A DNA stretch of 64,000 bases from Favolaschia claudopus (lineage: Eukaryota; Basidiomycota; Agaricomycetes; Agaricales; Mycenaceae). The first letter of the stretch is position 1; every line of letters starts with the position of its first letter. The translations under genes were made by a program, and so were the position numbers. Below are positions 11,732 through 24,186 of this stretch, one piece after another. The DNA is taken from NCBI GenBank assembly GCA_037176885.1, contig JAWWNJ010000027.1:1116001-1180000 (forward strand), in the 5' to 3' direction. The notes beneath the pieces are model-generated. The model did not search any database. It saw nothing but the letters and a program-made list of their open reading frames with translations, and was not told where the DNA came from.

Positions 11732-12699
11732 TCACCATAGAGCAGGAACAGCCTTTGCATACAAACCGGTTGTGCGGGTCGAGGGACTTGCCAACAGACC
11801 AATACAACAGTCCTGATGGTGGGACCCAGATGATTCGTGAGGAGTCTGAGGCGACGCAGATGAGGGTGAGCTTTCTGCGCATGTACTCGAAGTCGACGCT
11901 GCCGGAGATGACGATGCTGACGGGGTGGGTGCCGGCGGCGCAGGACTGCCACGGTACGGGGGGACGACCAAAATCGGCCCATGCGGTAGCCCGTCCGCAA
12001 GCCTGATCATATTGGAAACCAGGCCCGGGGGAAGGAAACGCGAGGCGTCCGCGGGAGCGGCCCGCCTCGAAACGGTGGCAAGAGAATACGTAGGGTATGG
12101 TCTTTTCGACCAAGACGAAAAATCCTGTCGAACCATAGCCTGAAAATTGCGCAAAATGCGGCTGTCAACGTTGAGTTCCCAGTCCAACAGATTACACATA
12201 TGACGTTCCATTGCATTGATCTCCCGGAGAGGGAATATGTTTTGGGCGGCAATACTCCATGAAAGATTAGAGAAGCTAGCATCGCATACCATCTTGGATG
12301 CAATCATGAGCGTAGAAAGAAAGAGTCGATGACCGGACGATCCGCGAGCTTGGGGGAATCGTGCTTTTAAACGTTGGAGCAAAACCAAGGCTACGTAGGG
12401 AACATTGGAGTGCACGCGGATACGCTGCAACACTGCACTTATGAAACTGGGCAGGGGCATATCGGTTTTGGTGCGGGCTGCGACACAGCAAAACAGGTGG
12501 CAGATGAAGCGCGCGCTGAGCTCTGCGATATAATGGTGACCGTCATTCGCGGACTAGGAAGAGAAATCAAAACGTCTCGAGGACGGAGCGAGGAGCAGGT
12601 GCTCACATTGGACGAAATGTCAGAGACGTTCGCCCGATTTACAACCAGTGGAGCTTGTAAATTCTGGGACGCCGCCAGCCATGGATGAGGTGCGTTCAT
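11732..12699 (-). CDS. Cyclin, PHO80/PCL-like cyclin-box protein
   Basis: Two exons give a 304-residue protein. The start codon is at 12697-12699, exon 1 runs to 12607, an intron of 53 nt spans 12554-12606, and exon 2 runs to the stop at 11732. The splice joins the frames exactly. Residues of about 35-140 form a cyclin box: an HHYIAELSARFICHLF helix, PSFISAVLQRI, an FLSTLMIASKM core helix and an EINAMERHMCNLLDWEL helix. The residue order matches fungal PHO80/PCL-type cyclins, which bind a cyclin-dependent kinase and act in phosphate sensing or cell-cycle control. The tail is proline/serine-rich and of low complexity; a further intron there cannot be excluded. A TIR element begins 78 bp upstream of the start, probably within the promoter. 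I read it as a real host gene. Confidence 0.82.
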
Positions 12700-12776
12700 A
12701 CGTGGCAGAAACCACGTGGAGTCTCTCTTGACCGGAACCACCAAGGGGTCACGCGCCCAGTGAAAATCCCGTATGC

Positions 12777-14292
12777 CGAGGATTGCCGACAGTTGCCCAA
12801 AATTGCCGCGACCAGACTCACAATTGCCCAAAATTGCTCTCACTTGCCATAACCCAGAAAACATGTGAAAGCCTCTCAAATGTCCTCAAAATTGAGTCAA
12901 GTCGTCGACAAGTCTTCGCAAAAAAAACCACAAGTCCGTGTCGACGTCATCGACGACGCCGCACGGTGTCGGAGTTTTAAAACGCCTCTTGCTCTCGACC
13001 TCCACCATCCCTCCTCACTCTCGCCCTCCCCAGTCCTGTTGTCTCCCTCCTCATTCTTCTCCATGCTCTTTGCCGTTCCTCTAGCCCTCGCCGCAACCAC
13101 CCTCCAATCGTTGAAGAAATCGCCATACTTTAAGTCGACGCGCGACGACACGACGACTTTGCGACGACTCGATCTGGACGCGATGCCAGCGGATACATTC
13201 GAAATCGCTCAGATTTGGACTCAACAAGCTCTTCATTCAATTGAACTGCGACTCGATTTCAGCAATCCCGCTGGCGTCGAAGGCAAGCAGAGAGCAATGT
13301 CGTAGAGCCTCATTGTGTTGACGAAGCCCAGCAAGTTCTCGCTGATCACAATCGTCCAGCTCCAAGTAGAACGTGGACTACCAGGCGCGCGAATCGTGCT
13401 TCTGCTTTCTCTCAATCGTCCCATCATGCACAGTAGGTGGAGCCGTTGCGTCTTCTTCATATCGACTATCCCCGCCGCCTCGTCGCAGGTATGTTTTCTT
13501 TCATGTTAACAATAGCCGTTGTCTCATCGTTTTCAAGCTTTTCGTCTCGCTCGTCAACGTGTGCCATCGTACGTCTGTCAATCTCCTCTACTTACCTGTT
13601 CTCAGTCTTGGCCCTAGATCATTGTGATACGGTAGTAGTCCTCCTGCAGCACGCGTGAGTCCTTTAATATCGTCCGCTTTCTCCAAACTAACATCACACA
13701 GACTATTCCACGCATTCTCGAAAACGGCACAGTACGCCGATCCGCCCTCAAAACGGTTCGGACAAAAATTGGGTGTTTCGGCAGATTTGGGATCTGGCCT
13801 TCATAGGGATAAACCGGGGTCCTACGCAGACGTACAGGTGAGCTTCACATTGCTATGGATGCGCGTGTCGCTCATTTGTATTGTTTAGCGTGCTGTTTCT
13901 TCTTGGAATACAGGGCGGAAGCGGAGGTCGTCGACGTAGGTAAGCTTCTTTCACAGTGATTGCGTCGGCTAACTGATATTTCTCTTTCCTGAGGCCGCCA
14001 GCAACTCGCTATCGTGTTGTGAACGGTGGGGCCAGGTAGGGACGCGCATGGTGGACTTAGTAGTTTTGTGATTTTGTAAGAGTAGTAGTGAATTATACGA
14101 TTTTCATTCAAACAAACAAATGAAATGGCGGGGCAACTGTGAGCAACGGACGACAAACCTGAGCATAAATTTGGCAACTCTGGGCAACTGGCGCCACAAT
14201 GGTGAATTGCCATAGGCTCATTTTGCCGCCGACAGTTGCCCAGAATTGCCATCTTTTGGGTGGGCAATTTCGGCAACTGTTGGCAATCCTCG
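12777..14292. mobile_element. TIR element with CGAGGATTGCC termini
   Basis: The left end CGAGGATTGCCGACAGTTGC is repeated inverted at the right end with two or three mismatches, and the motif CAGTTGCCCA/AATTGCC recurs several times near both ends. The interior (about 1.4 kb) has no recognisable protein. Direct repeats at the junctions could not be found, even after mentally removing the MITE that starts 4 bp to the right. Repeated subterminal motifs suggest a hAT or similar non-autonomous element. Confidence 0.7.
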
Positions 14293-14296
14293 ACTA

Positions 14297-14877
14297 AGGT
14301 AGGCGTCAGTCACTTACAACGAGCGGTCACATGACGTGTCATGTCACGCGTCACGCGGCAAAAATTTCGACACGAAAACAACACCTGCTGGATTTAGCTC
14401 AATTTCAACGATTTCGAGGTTCAAAAAATTTTGGTCATTATGACTGGAGATAGGAATATGTTTTCTGAAATCTCTAGTCACCGTTGTATGATGTCCCAAG
14501 ATGTGGCGCACTGCAGTCAATGTTCACGGTATAGTGTGTATGCTGTTGTGCTGGTGGGTTACCGGTAATTGATGGGATCCTCCCCTATGTGGTGCGTGAG
14601 AGCATCACATAAGCGGCAAATTTCGCCATCGTCCCGAACCAGATGGCTCCAATCGCCAAAAAACTCATTTCTGCATCAAAAAAAATGGGTCGGAAGAATG
14701 TTCTACTGCTCCATCATAAGACAGTATTTTTGAATTCTGAGACCAGGGATGTCTTGCATTTGCTCAAATACACCATTTCTAGGTCCCACTTTTTACCCTA
14801 ATGTTTTGGGGCCAGTGCTTAATGGCTGTCACACTTTGGTCATGTGACCGCTCGTTGTAAGTGACTGACGCCTACCT
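14297..14877. mobile_element. AGGTAG-type MITE
   Basis: Inverted termini of about 40 bp start AGGTAGGCGTCAGTCACTT and are flanked by TA (14295-14296, 14878-14879). The interior is non-coding. It sits almost directly against the preceding TIR element. Confidence 0.88.
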
Positions 14878-17146
14878 TATGTCTGTGGATGGGAGGGAAC
14901 AAATCGCGTTTTTTTCAAAACGAAAAAAGAGAAAAAGAGGGAAAAAGAGAGGGACATTCAATGATTTAATGGGAGCTCTCGTACCTCGTTTTGTAGCTCA
15001 AAGCTTCCTCTAACGCTCAAAACGATGTGTTTTTCTGTTTGATTTGACTATCGCCCGTTCCGTGGAAAATCCTTTGATTTCAAACCTATCTTTCGGAGAT
15101 AAAGACATACAGTGTAGTAGGGTTCCTTGGATAGGGAGGGTTCCTTGATTATTTTTGTTTTCTGGCTATCCACAACAGCTTGTAATTGGATTCTTTTTGC
15201 TCAGCCTAATGATATGGAGCCTATGTGCAGTCTCAAAAAGTTTGAGCCCACCTGTGTGTCTGTGGTACGAGCAAGACACTATTTAATGTGCATCAGCTGC
15301 CTAATTCGGCAATGATCACTTTTCTTTTGTCCACTTCTCGTCTCCTTTTACCGTGTTATGGCTGAAAGTAATTCTCATGAGATAGTTGAGGATCGTATCT
15401 ACGATTCTATACCCAAACTGTAGCAGATACGGACAAGATACGGCGGACTATAAATTGATTGGTCCTTTTCACAGGCTAAGGGCCTGATCGGGCCCGCGAT
15501 CTAAATTACCGCACGGTATGGTAGGTAGGGAGGTCACATCAGTCACCATAACGCAACACCGTTGCTATCGTGAGCTGGCAACATCAAGTCATCGTCGGCG
15601 CTGTCTGCTCCCCGCCCTCGACGACGAGGACCTTGTTTTAGCCTCATTTTTTACTTCTTTGCCGGCGCGCGTGAATAGATAAGAATATATGTATTTGTTT
15701 TGAATTCTTGTCCAAGAAAACTCTTTTTCCCCAATTCACGGAGAGAGATAGAGCAAAGTGCGGGAGGGGCGGGATGAAGGGCGGGATGGTCTTGATGCTG
15801 CCCACATTGAGTGTTGATGACTGCCATTGTCACGGCGTGATTTTGGGTTAACGGCCGAAATGGCCGAGTTCCCGAGCACATAGTAATCCGAGGCAGTAGA
15901 TTTTGCATTTCTGCACAACTTTAAACCGTAGAAATATTTGCGAAGTCAGTTGGAATAGCATAGATCATCTTTGTCTCAAAAAAACGGGGAACTCTCTTAT
16001 ATTGCGGAAGTGTAGTAAGATTTGAAGTTGCCCGCCAAAAGTTATGTGCACTGATGTGACTGTCACGTCACATTATGTGCTTACTCGCCGCCTTGTCCTT
16101 CGCGCGCGTCACACACATTGTATTACTTAGAGCTCGATCTTCTACTGGTGGTTATCTACCTGTGCTTGACACGTTCTGCCACGCTAAAACACGAAAAAAA
16201 CGCGTCCTATTCCTTAGCAATACCCCTCAAGTCTCAAATCATTTATGCCACCAACCACTGTGAATCCACCCAGGCGGGGCCGACTCAAATGCTGAAAGCA
16301 TGGGCTATGTCCATCCAATGGTCGGCCTTGGAGCCAGCTGTCTTCTAAGGCCTTGTTGGAGAAGGTACAGGGGAAAGGTACGACATGAATTGTTGAATCA
16401 GTATTGATTTCTCAGTTGCAGACGATGCCAAAGCAGCAAAGGTGCAGGTAGGATATTTAAGTGTCTAGTTTTTTGCAGAATATTTCCTATTGGCATGCTT
16501 TGATGTAGTTACTCTCGTCAATGGGTATGTATGTAGTATGCACCCCTCGATGTGGGTGGTGTGCAGAGGTCATGGGTTCGAACCCGAGGGCACACTTTCA
16601 AATTTTTCACCCCCTCAACGTGTTTAATTTTTCTTTTTGGTACACCGTACTTTTTCCCCGGCGAGTCCCTTGTTTCCTCACCTGAATAGGATGTGTTTGG
16701 CACCTTTTCTTGTTCTCTACAAAGCAGCACATCATCAAAACTACCACACACTAGTCAGTTTATCGAGCTCTTCTTGAGAAACAAGATGAGCATTCATTAT
16801 AATCATCCCAGTCTATCATCTTGACCTCAAGGAATACCCCAGGGCTCCATTTGGAATAACTCAGTCTCCTCAAACGTCAAAACATTCGATGAAAGTACGA
16901 AAATTTCCTTTTTTGGACAGAAATGCCTTTCAGACTTCAGTGTGAAGGTGTGGACCAAATTGTTGCTCCGCGATAGTAATATGCTTTTCAAAGCGCCTTC
17001 AGTCCCACCATTTGAACTTGAAAAACGCGTCTAAGACGCGGTCAGACTGACAAACGTAAGCCTGACAGGTGGTGGGAAACCATGCCGTAATGTCAGACTG
17101 GGGGAGGCGAAGGGGTTTTTCAAGTTTAGGATATCATAGACAAGCT
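14878..17146. other. No recognisable gene
   Basis: No supportable coding region. Around 16526-16605 there is a GGGTTCGAACCC sequence that matches a tRNA B-box, with no matching acceptor stem. It may be the relic of a tRNA-derived SINE. Confidence 0.4.
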
Positions 17147-17338
17147 TTAGCTCCCTGCCTCCGGCAGGGCCGACTCGCTGCGCTCGCCGACCTCCCTCCG
17201 TTCGGTCACACAGCTTGTTGGGGCTGGCCGCCCCAAACCCCGCTGCGCTCGCGACGTCTCGTACGATCTCAACATCTCCACAAAGACTCTGTCAAAAGTC
17301 ACACGACTGATGGCCTGGCCCTCTTTTCAAGTATAGGA
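17147..17338 (-). mobile_element. Very short non-autonomous Helitron-like element
   Basis: Read on the minus strand it starts TCCTATACTTGAAAAGAGGG, a typical TC-start Helitron 5' terminus. It ends with a GC-rich hairpin (CCCTGCC-GGA-GGCAGGG) followed after two bases by CTAA, which fits the CTRR rule. Length is 192 bp and there is no Rep/helicase gene. The flanking bases are G and A rather than the canonical A and T, so this assignment rests on the termini. The same 5' terminus recurs at 40115 and 50787. Confidence 0.6.
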
Positions 17339-18022
17339 CTAAGGATAGGAAATTATTAATTAATTGAAGAGTGAAGATCACTTAGTGAGCTCTGCACTTC
17401 AAAATCATAAAATAGAAATTTTTACGATACTCAAGTACTGGATGACTTCCCATAGTGGTAAATATTTTTTTTGGAATATATTTGCTTTTCCGGAGGAGAT
17501 GCCGGGGGACCCCATCGGGCTCAGATCTCATTTCACCTGTTCTTAGCCCGTACTACAGTGTTGTACCACCTCTTGGGATAGTATCATCAGATGGGATGAT
17601 GCCGTTTTACGAGGCCTTCAGCTAGATTTCGGGCTCGGAGTTTAAAAGAGAACCAAATGTAACACACTAGGATCATTAGTTTGAATTTCTAGAGCAATCG
17701 GCGCCGCCGATGTGTTAGGAAAGTGAAATCAGTCTGGAAAGTGCTGAAAACCCAAATTTTTCCGCGCGTTTTCAAGCTGTTCAGGAAGCAAATCTTACTG
17801 TGTGCATTCGGAGTTTCCGTACATGGGTCTAATAAGGTCTAAGATTTGTTCTGCATACATTCCGACGGCCACAGGTATGTAGAAACCCTCGCATTCTTCA
17901 TCGTCGTCCGGACGAGTCCATTTTGGGGTGTCACATCATACCTTCCCGATTCGGACATTTGCCGCAGCCCTCGTCGCTTTTCTTCTTCGTCGCGTCGAGG
18001 TCCACAATCCGCGTACAACAAC

Positions 18023-20266
18023 ATGGTCGGCAAAGCAAAATCCGACCGCGTCAAGGACAGGGAGCTGGCACAGCTTCGTGAGAAGTACATGCAGCGTGCA
18101 ATCCGCATTTGGCGCGATTCTCGAGAGGGACCAGGGACCTCGACCCAGGAGGCATTGAGCCTTAACAAGGCATGTAGGATGGCGGAAGCGGAGTGCCTGG
18201 CGGAGAAGAAGAAGATTGTCACTCTCTCAACCTCATCTCTCGACCGACGCATCAAGGGTGGGAGGAGTACTCACGAGGCACATGCGGACCAAAAATGGCT
18301 CTCTCCAGAAGAAGAACGCGTCGTGATCAACTACGCCATTGACTGTGCAAACCGCGGCTTCCCCGTCAGCCACCGTCGGCTGAAGGAGCACGTTGACGAG
18401 ATAGCGCGGGCACGGTGGGGGGATACATTTCCAGAGGGTGGTGTCGGGCAGCAGTGGACGCGTCGTTTCGTGTCAGACCATGCCGAGCTGAGTACCTATT
18501 GGTCGGCTCCTCTGGACAAGTCCCGGGCACGCGCCGTGAACCCGTTGACAAAGAAGGGGTACTTCGACCTGCTGGAGAAGGTCATCGAGGGAAAGGGCGG
18601 TGATGATCGCATTCCGGACGAGCTGATTTATGGTGCCGACGAGTCTGGGTTTCAAAAAGGGATTGGGCAGAAGGAGCGCGTGATTGCGGGGAAGGGAAAA
18701 AAGCGGCAGCATCAGCAGCGTAGCGGGGACAGGGAAAATATCACCGTACTCGTCACCATCTGCGGGGATGGGACGTCGACACCGCCGCTCGTCATCTACA
18801 AAGGCGAGGCTTTTCAGGCGAGCTGGAAGCAGGACAACCCGTTAAATGCCTCGTGAGTTCACCAGAAGACCTCGTACATTAAGATGCTCACCGAAATTAG
18901 GCTCGGGTACTCAAAAAAAGGCTACATCGATGGCGAAATCAGTGTACCATGGCTCAAAGATTTCGAAGCTTATACTCGCGTGAAGGCTGCTGGCCGCCGT
19001 CGACTTCTGCTTGTTGATGGGCACGCGTCGCATTATACAAGAGCTTTCCTCAAATTTGCGCGCGAGCATAACATCGAAGTGATAGGGTATCCGTCGCACA
19101 GCACTCACATTTATCAAGGACTTGACGTTGTCATCTTCGCCAAATTCAAAGCCAATTGGAGCGACGTCCGCGACACTTACGAGCGTCGGGGGGAGAAGGT
19201 GTCAAAATCGAATTTCTTGTCGGTTTATGCAGCCGCTCAAGAAAAGACACTCACGCCGGCAAATATCAAGGCCGCATTTCGCAAAACAGGTGTCATTCCG
19301 CTCAATCGTGATGTCGTTACAGAGGATATGATGGCGCCGAGTCTTGAGTCGTCGTCGCGGGGTACTTTACCTATCCAGCAGTCAAGTCCGGTCAGGCTTA
19401 TGACCGACATGATTCGCGACTACGTTGATTATCAGCACCTCCAGACCACACCAATGAATATCGACACACCGTCTGTGGACCCTTCCACACCTTCCCCTGC
19501 CCCTGCCCCCCCTCTCTTCATGCGCACGGCCCTTGAAAGCCTCTCCACCACTTCCGCATCCTTCCTGACCCATGCATCCCCTCTAAAATCGAGTTCTGCC
19601 CCTCCCGCGTTCAAACCCTACACCATCTCACCCATCAAACACAACTCCCGCTACTCCGACATCCTCCATAAACCACCACAGACCGCCGCCGAAGCGCAGC
19701 TCATGCTTGCACTGCAAGAGAGCGAGGCTCGCAACACCGTGCAGAAAAATGCGATGATGCAAATGCAAGCTACCACCATCCTTGCCGGCATGTACAACAA
19801 CCGTGCCCAGACGCAGCTGCAGGCATCCGAGGAGCAGAAGAAGAAAAAAGGCGGGAAGAGGAAGATGGGGGATGGAAACGCGAAGTACTTCTCGGGGGAT
19901 GATTTCTTCAAGCTTGTTGAGGAGGACGACCGGAGACGGGAGGAGGAGGCTGTGGAGAAGGAAAAGAGGCAGGAGCAGAGGGAGGCCCGTGCTGTTGAGC
20001 TGGCAGAATGGCAGAAGGCGAATGAGGCGATTTGAGAGAGGAACAAGACGAGAAGGGAGGAACACGCGGCAGGTGTCGCAGCGTGGGAGGTCGAAAAAGC
20101 CGCGGCGAAGGCGGCAAAAAGGCGGCCGGGGTGGGTGAAACCAAAACTCGCCGACTATGGGGTGGAGTCACTGCTGCCGAGGCCTAAGAAGGTCGTTGAG
20201 GAGGAGGACGATGAGGAGAATGGCGACGAGGGCTCGGGGAACGGAAGCGACGATGGTGAAGATTAG
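18023..20266 (+). pseudogene. Pogo-family transposase with one premature stop
   Basis: The reading starts at 18023, has one 48-nt intron (18853-18900) and stays open for 654 codons to a TGA at 20033-20035. It then continues in the same frame for 76 more codons to 20266. A CENP-B/Tc5-type helix-turn-helix region lies at about residues 90-170, before the DDE_1 catalytic domain. The acidic triad is visible as D206 (GADESG), D316 (LLVDGH) and D352 (GLDVVIF), a DD35D spacing. The C-terminal part is charged and coiled-coil-like. The stop can be explained as CGA to TGA in a run of charged residues downstream of all catalytic motifs, so a truncated enzyme may still act. The upstream in-frame extension to 17846 was not used. 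Confidence 0.88.
18853..18900 (+). other. Intron in pogo transposase
   Basis: GTGAGT donor and TTAG acceptor, 48 nt. Removing it joins the catalytic domain in frame at the conserved LGYSKKG segment. Confidence 0.88.
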
Positions 20267-21189
20267 ATGACGGAAGCATTTTAGCCGCTGTCACCGGGCT
20301 GATTGTGACGCGTCCCAAATGGCCGTAAATTGCTGATAACAAGATTTTGCCTTGATCCTACTCGATATAGCTCACTTCTGACCGATAAGTCCCGGAACAC
20401 GGCGCAGATGAAGATTTTGTACCAAAGATATGATCGGCTAACTCTGATTTACTATAAACGGGCATATGTATTCGTCCGAAACTGATTGGGGGAGCTTGCT
20501 CCCCCTTTATCAGAGCCGTCACCAAAAAGCAATAAGCTGTGCTGTGAGCTTGACGTGGACTTGACAGCTGTCATCAACAACCGATTGCATCACCGATTAT
20601 CTGGGATCCGCGTCGGGTCCCGTTGATCCCGTCATCTCTCAAATTGCTCCGCCTGATCGCAGAGCTGTTCAAGCTGATGTTGAGTCTGGGAAGGCTCGGG
20701 AACAGCTCGGCATCAACATAACACGCAAATTCGAACATGAAAAGACAGTGTTGTACTTATTTTATCAACACCACGACTAAGCAATAGATTGTGAAGGGAC
20801 TGCACATAAGAATTCAAATTAACAAACTGAGGCACGGAGGTTGAGTTTTAACGCACAAAAATTTAGAGGAACAGTGTTCGGCACAATTAAAAAAAGTGCT
20901 CATGTGAATATCCGCGCATTCTGTGGTCTTGCTTTCTGTTCAAGTTGCCGATGTCGCCTGGATGGCGACTGGCTGGCTTTCACTGTGATCAGTTTGCCCA
21001 CTGCTGAAGTTTTGAAGGATGTAATCTTCTCAGAAAATCCAATCGAGCTGGCTTTTAGGTTTTTTAACGTGAAATTACAAATGTGCCGCTGATGCGGATT
21101 TGCACAAGCTCGCCCTTCTGTAGGCCGGTACTGCGGCATACAAATCATATTTTTGATTTGACCATCCCAAGAGGTGGTACAACACTGTA

Positions 21190-21846
21190 AACCTTGTTAA
21201 ATGGTAAATCTGGTCGGGGGGTAGGGACCCCCCGTTCAGATTTAAGAAGTCTGCCCACTGAATAGATGAATTTGGCAAGTCTGGACCTTCTGCCGCTCTC
21301 GGATGCTCGGTTGTTCCCGCTTGCCCTTTCGTCGGCAACCGTCGGGATCCACAACTGGTGGTGATGCCGGGTGGAAAATTGGCCCGTTTGATAGCCGCCA
21401 CCAAATCACTGCGTTTAAGTGGGTCGTCTGCACAATATTGTGCGACCCCCGTCCACATACCGAAATTTGTGAAGGGTATATCAGACTCTTGCCTCATTCT
21501 ATAGGCTCCAATTTTTGTCCAGGGCTTCTCTACGGCCTGAAAAACCCCAGACATCGGTTTCTCGGCGGTCATACGGCTGGGAGAGCCTTGCCGGCGTTTG
21601 ACTGGCGCTCAAGATCGGCCAATGATCGCCCGAAATCCGCAGATTTTGATCGATCCCACGTCTACAGGCCTGCCGACGGGGATCTGCCATGATCGGACAA
21701 AGTCGGCCAAGTGCCGTGGACGTACCGGCTAAACGCAGTGAATACGCGTCTTGACGCGTCGCAAACGCGTCGAGACACGCAGAGGGGACGGAAGAGGCTC
21801 ATGCAGGCCTACCTAAGGGTTTTCAACCTGTGAGAGAGTTCTGAAT
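21190..21846. other. No assigned gene; a possible minus-strand exon
   Basis: A minus-strand open frame over about 21200-21572 has a protein-like composition without low complexity (for example an NFGMWTGVAQYCADD segment) but no family I recognise. The rest is unassigned. Confidence 0.3.
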
Positions 21847-21848
21847 TA

Positions 21849-22740
21849 CAGCAGTTTGCAGATGTAATGACACCACGTCGCATCACATGTAAAGAAAGCA
21901 CGAAAAATACGTCTTCTTGTATCGCCTCGTTCTTGCTCGTTTCTTGCCCAATATCGACTATTCTTGTATGTATGAGGTCGCCTTAATCCGGGCCTCAAGA
22001 CGCTGGTATTTTATTGTCAAAATTCCGACTTTGATTTTGGTCGACATCCACTTGACATCCAGCTTCTCCAACGTTGTCGCGCTCCTAGCAGGGTTATGCA
22101 CACAGAATGAGTCTTGAGATCTCCAGAAAATAGTCATCTGGCATGCTTAGTAGTGTATGTGTGGTACAAAGTGGCTAATAGTAAGTAAGCCACGCAGACT
22201 CCAGTGGCAAACGAGAAAAATAGAATACGCCACAGCGAAATTTAGCGAAAAATTAGCGTCCTTTCCTTTTGAAGACGCACCCCACTGGTGCTATACACCG
22301 CACGGCAGGGAATTGTGACCCGCGCCTGAGAAGGAACAAAACCAGAGAACGAAACTGTGAAGTGATCACGGTGGAAGTAGAGAAGAGACACGAGAACAAT
22401 AAGTTATCTAACCGGAATCCGCGCTACAAATGCATATATGTAGATTGAAAGCGACTAGAACTGCCTTCCTAACGCGCCTACACACGAGGCATTCTCTCCA
22501 GAATTGCGTCCAAGACGGCGATGACGATGACGAGCAAGGTGGATGTCGGCCAAAATGAAGTCAGGATTTCGGCGATAAAAGAGAGTCGTTTTGAAGCCCG
22601 GATTACGGCGAGTCCTCCGATACCAAAATTATGCTATTTGTCGTCGAAACGAGAGAGATACGAAGGAGAGAAGAAGACGTGTTTTTTGTGCTTTCTTCCC
22701 ATGTGATGCGACGTGGTGTCATTACATCTGCAAACTGCTG
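21849..22740. mobile_element. CAG-start MITE with TA target sites
   Basis: The left end CAGCAGTTTGCAGATGTAAT is repeated inverted at the right end; about 40 bp match with few differences. TA flanks both ends (21847-21848, 22741-22742). There is no transposase. The CAG start and TA target match pogo-type elements, but the sequence after CAG differs from the pogo element at 17556. Confidence 0.87.
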
Positions 22741-22769
22741 TAAACTATTCCATGTCTACTCATAAAAAA

Positions 22770-23952
22770 GCAACACTTAGAATGAGCTGGGACACGCACC
22801 GGACATAGCCGTTGACGTTATGTCAATGGCTGTCCAACGGTTCCCGAAGCTCCGCGGTCCGAACACGAATGATGCCTTTCGTTCTCAATCTATACTGCAC
22901 CAAACAACGCCGTTAAACAACATGTAAGGTAGAGAGCAACCAAGTACGGTTGCCCCACGTGATTTAGCCTTTTTGAGAAGATGTAGTCCGTTCGTCGTAT
23001 GCTAAGAGGAAAATAGAAAATCTGGCTCAACAAATCTGAAGAGTGTCCTATTTACAGTGTCCCTGAGCTTGAAATCTAGAGAAAGCTGTAAAATTGAAAG
23101 ACTAGTTCTTGAATGATGCAAAAACGATGGATTTGATGGGATTTTGAGGTCTGCCATCAATCTTGGAACTAGTCCCTCGAATCTCATCTTGCATGCATAG
23201 TATTGGATTTATGGATACCTAGTATGTATGCCCACAGAACTGTAGAGCCAGATTTTTTAATCTCCCCCGAGCATAGGTGGAACGGACTACATCTTCTCAA
23301 AAAGGCTAAATCACGTGGGGCAACCGTACTTGGTTGCTCTCTACCTTATTGTACTAGGACTCGGCGGCAGTGTTTCCCGCACATTGATGCGCCGCTTTTT
23401 GAATTTCTTTCCACAAATAAGATTGTTGAGCGCTTCTCTCGTCACCTCTCGTCACTCAAGCGGCGACAATCAGCATGGGCCTCTCACGTCTTGTCTTTCG
23501 GAGATCTCGGCGTGTCCCACAAGAAAATGTGGCCTTGGATTTCCATGGGACACGCGCAAATTGGCTGGGCGCCTCTCCCACAGCGTGTCCCAGGCAAAAC
23601 TGGATCCCGGCCCGTCATGGGACACGCAGAGCAGGCCGCCGCCCAACTGCATCGGGCGTAAATGTTCTCACACGTGTGCCGCGTACTTACGATATTTCCG
23701 CGGGACTTCTTTGCTATTCCCTCCCGCCTCTACCGCTTGTGATGGCGCGTCAATGGGATCATTCAAATTACGCGAAATGTACGTAAAGTTTAATAACGCG
23801 TTAATGGGCGTGTTCAATGGCCTTTCAAAAGCATTCAAAAGCATTCGGTGCCCCGGGGCCGCCCCACCCCGAGCCCGCACACAGCCAGCGTGTCCCGGGA
23901 CACGCTGGCGCTGCCATTTCCCTTATTGGGCCGTGTCCCATAGAAACTAAGC
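22770..23952. mobile_element. GGGACACG-TIR element with nested MITE, copy 1
   Basis: This 1183-bp unit is present again in inverted orientation at 44802-45984 with the same length and near-identical sequence. Its ends carry an inverted TGGGACACG about 20 bp in, and CACTTAG/CTAAGC at the tips. Many GGGACACGC/GCGTGTCCC motifs are spread through the right half. It contains a MITE at 22927-23346. No transposase and no clear target duplication were found. ORFs in it are shadows of non-coding sequence. Confidence 0.82.
22927..23346. mobile_element. AGGTAG-type MITE nested in copy 1
   Basis: Inverted termini of more than 60 bp start AGGTAGAGAGCAACCAAG and are flanked by TA. The element is 420 bp and non-coding. 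The second copy sits at the same place in the inverted unit at 45408-45827. Confidence 0.92.
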
Positions 23953-24186
23953 TAATTGGGAAAACGATGTTCTCTTGTATATCGTGGTTTGTCGGCATAA
24001 AAACGATGCTGACGGCCGGGAAGAAACCATTCAATGTAGTGAGACAGTTGCTTGTGGCAGCTGCCAGAGGATGTGAAGTTGCGCGTCTATCAGGGACGCA
24101 GAATGGAACGCAAAACGGAGCAGTTATCATTGTTGCGTTCCCCTCCTCGATAATATTGTCCCTGACAGCCACATTCTGGTGAGCGA

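Larger units (their letters stand above)
17556..21187 (+). mobile_element. Complete pogo-type DNA transposon
   Basis: The element is 3632 bp. It starts CAGTGTTGTACCACCTCTTG and ends in the exact inverse complement (24-bp perfect TIRs at 17556-17579 and 21164-21187). Both sides abut TA (17554-17555, 21188-21189). It contains one transposase gene with an intron. The 3' non-coding part holds the palindrome GGGGGAGCTTGCTCCCCC (20488-20505), and two stretches of it recur near 41189-41239 and 42505-42560. Perfect TIRs and a nearly open gene indicate a young insertion. Confidence 0.93.

Noticed and set aside
12769..14300. 8-bp target duplication for the CGAGGATTGCC element
   Set aside because: The flanking octamers do not match even after removing the neighbouring MITE.
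16526..16605. tRNA-like GGGTTCGAACCC box
   Set aside because: The B-box fits, but no acceptor stem, anticodon arm or A-box at the right distance can be paired, so no tRNA gene is claimed.
19628..20065. Leucine-rich minus-strand ORFs opposite the pogo gene
   Set aside because: They are shadows of the charged C-terminal part of the transposase.
23203..23950. ORFs of 103-211 codons in the GGGACACG element and its inverted copy
   Set aside because: They occur twice only because the element occurs twice; no family pattern, and one crosses a MITE terminus.
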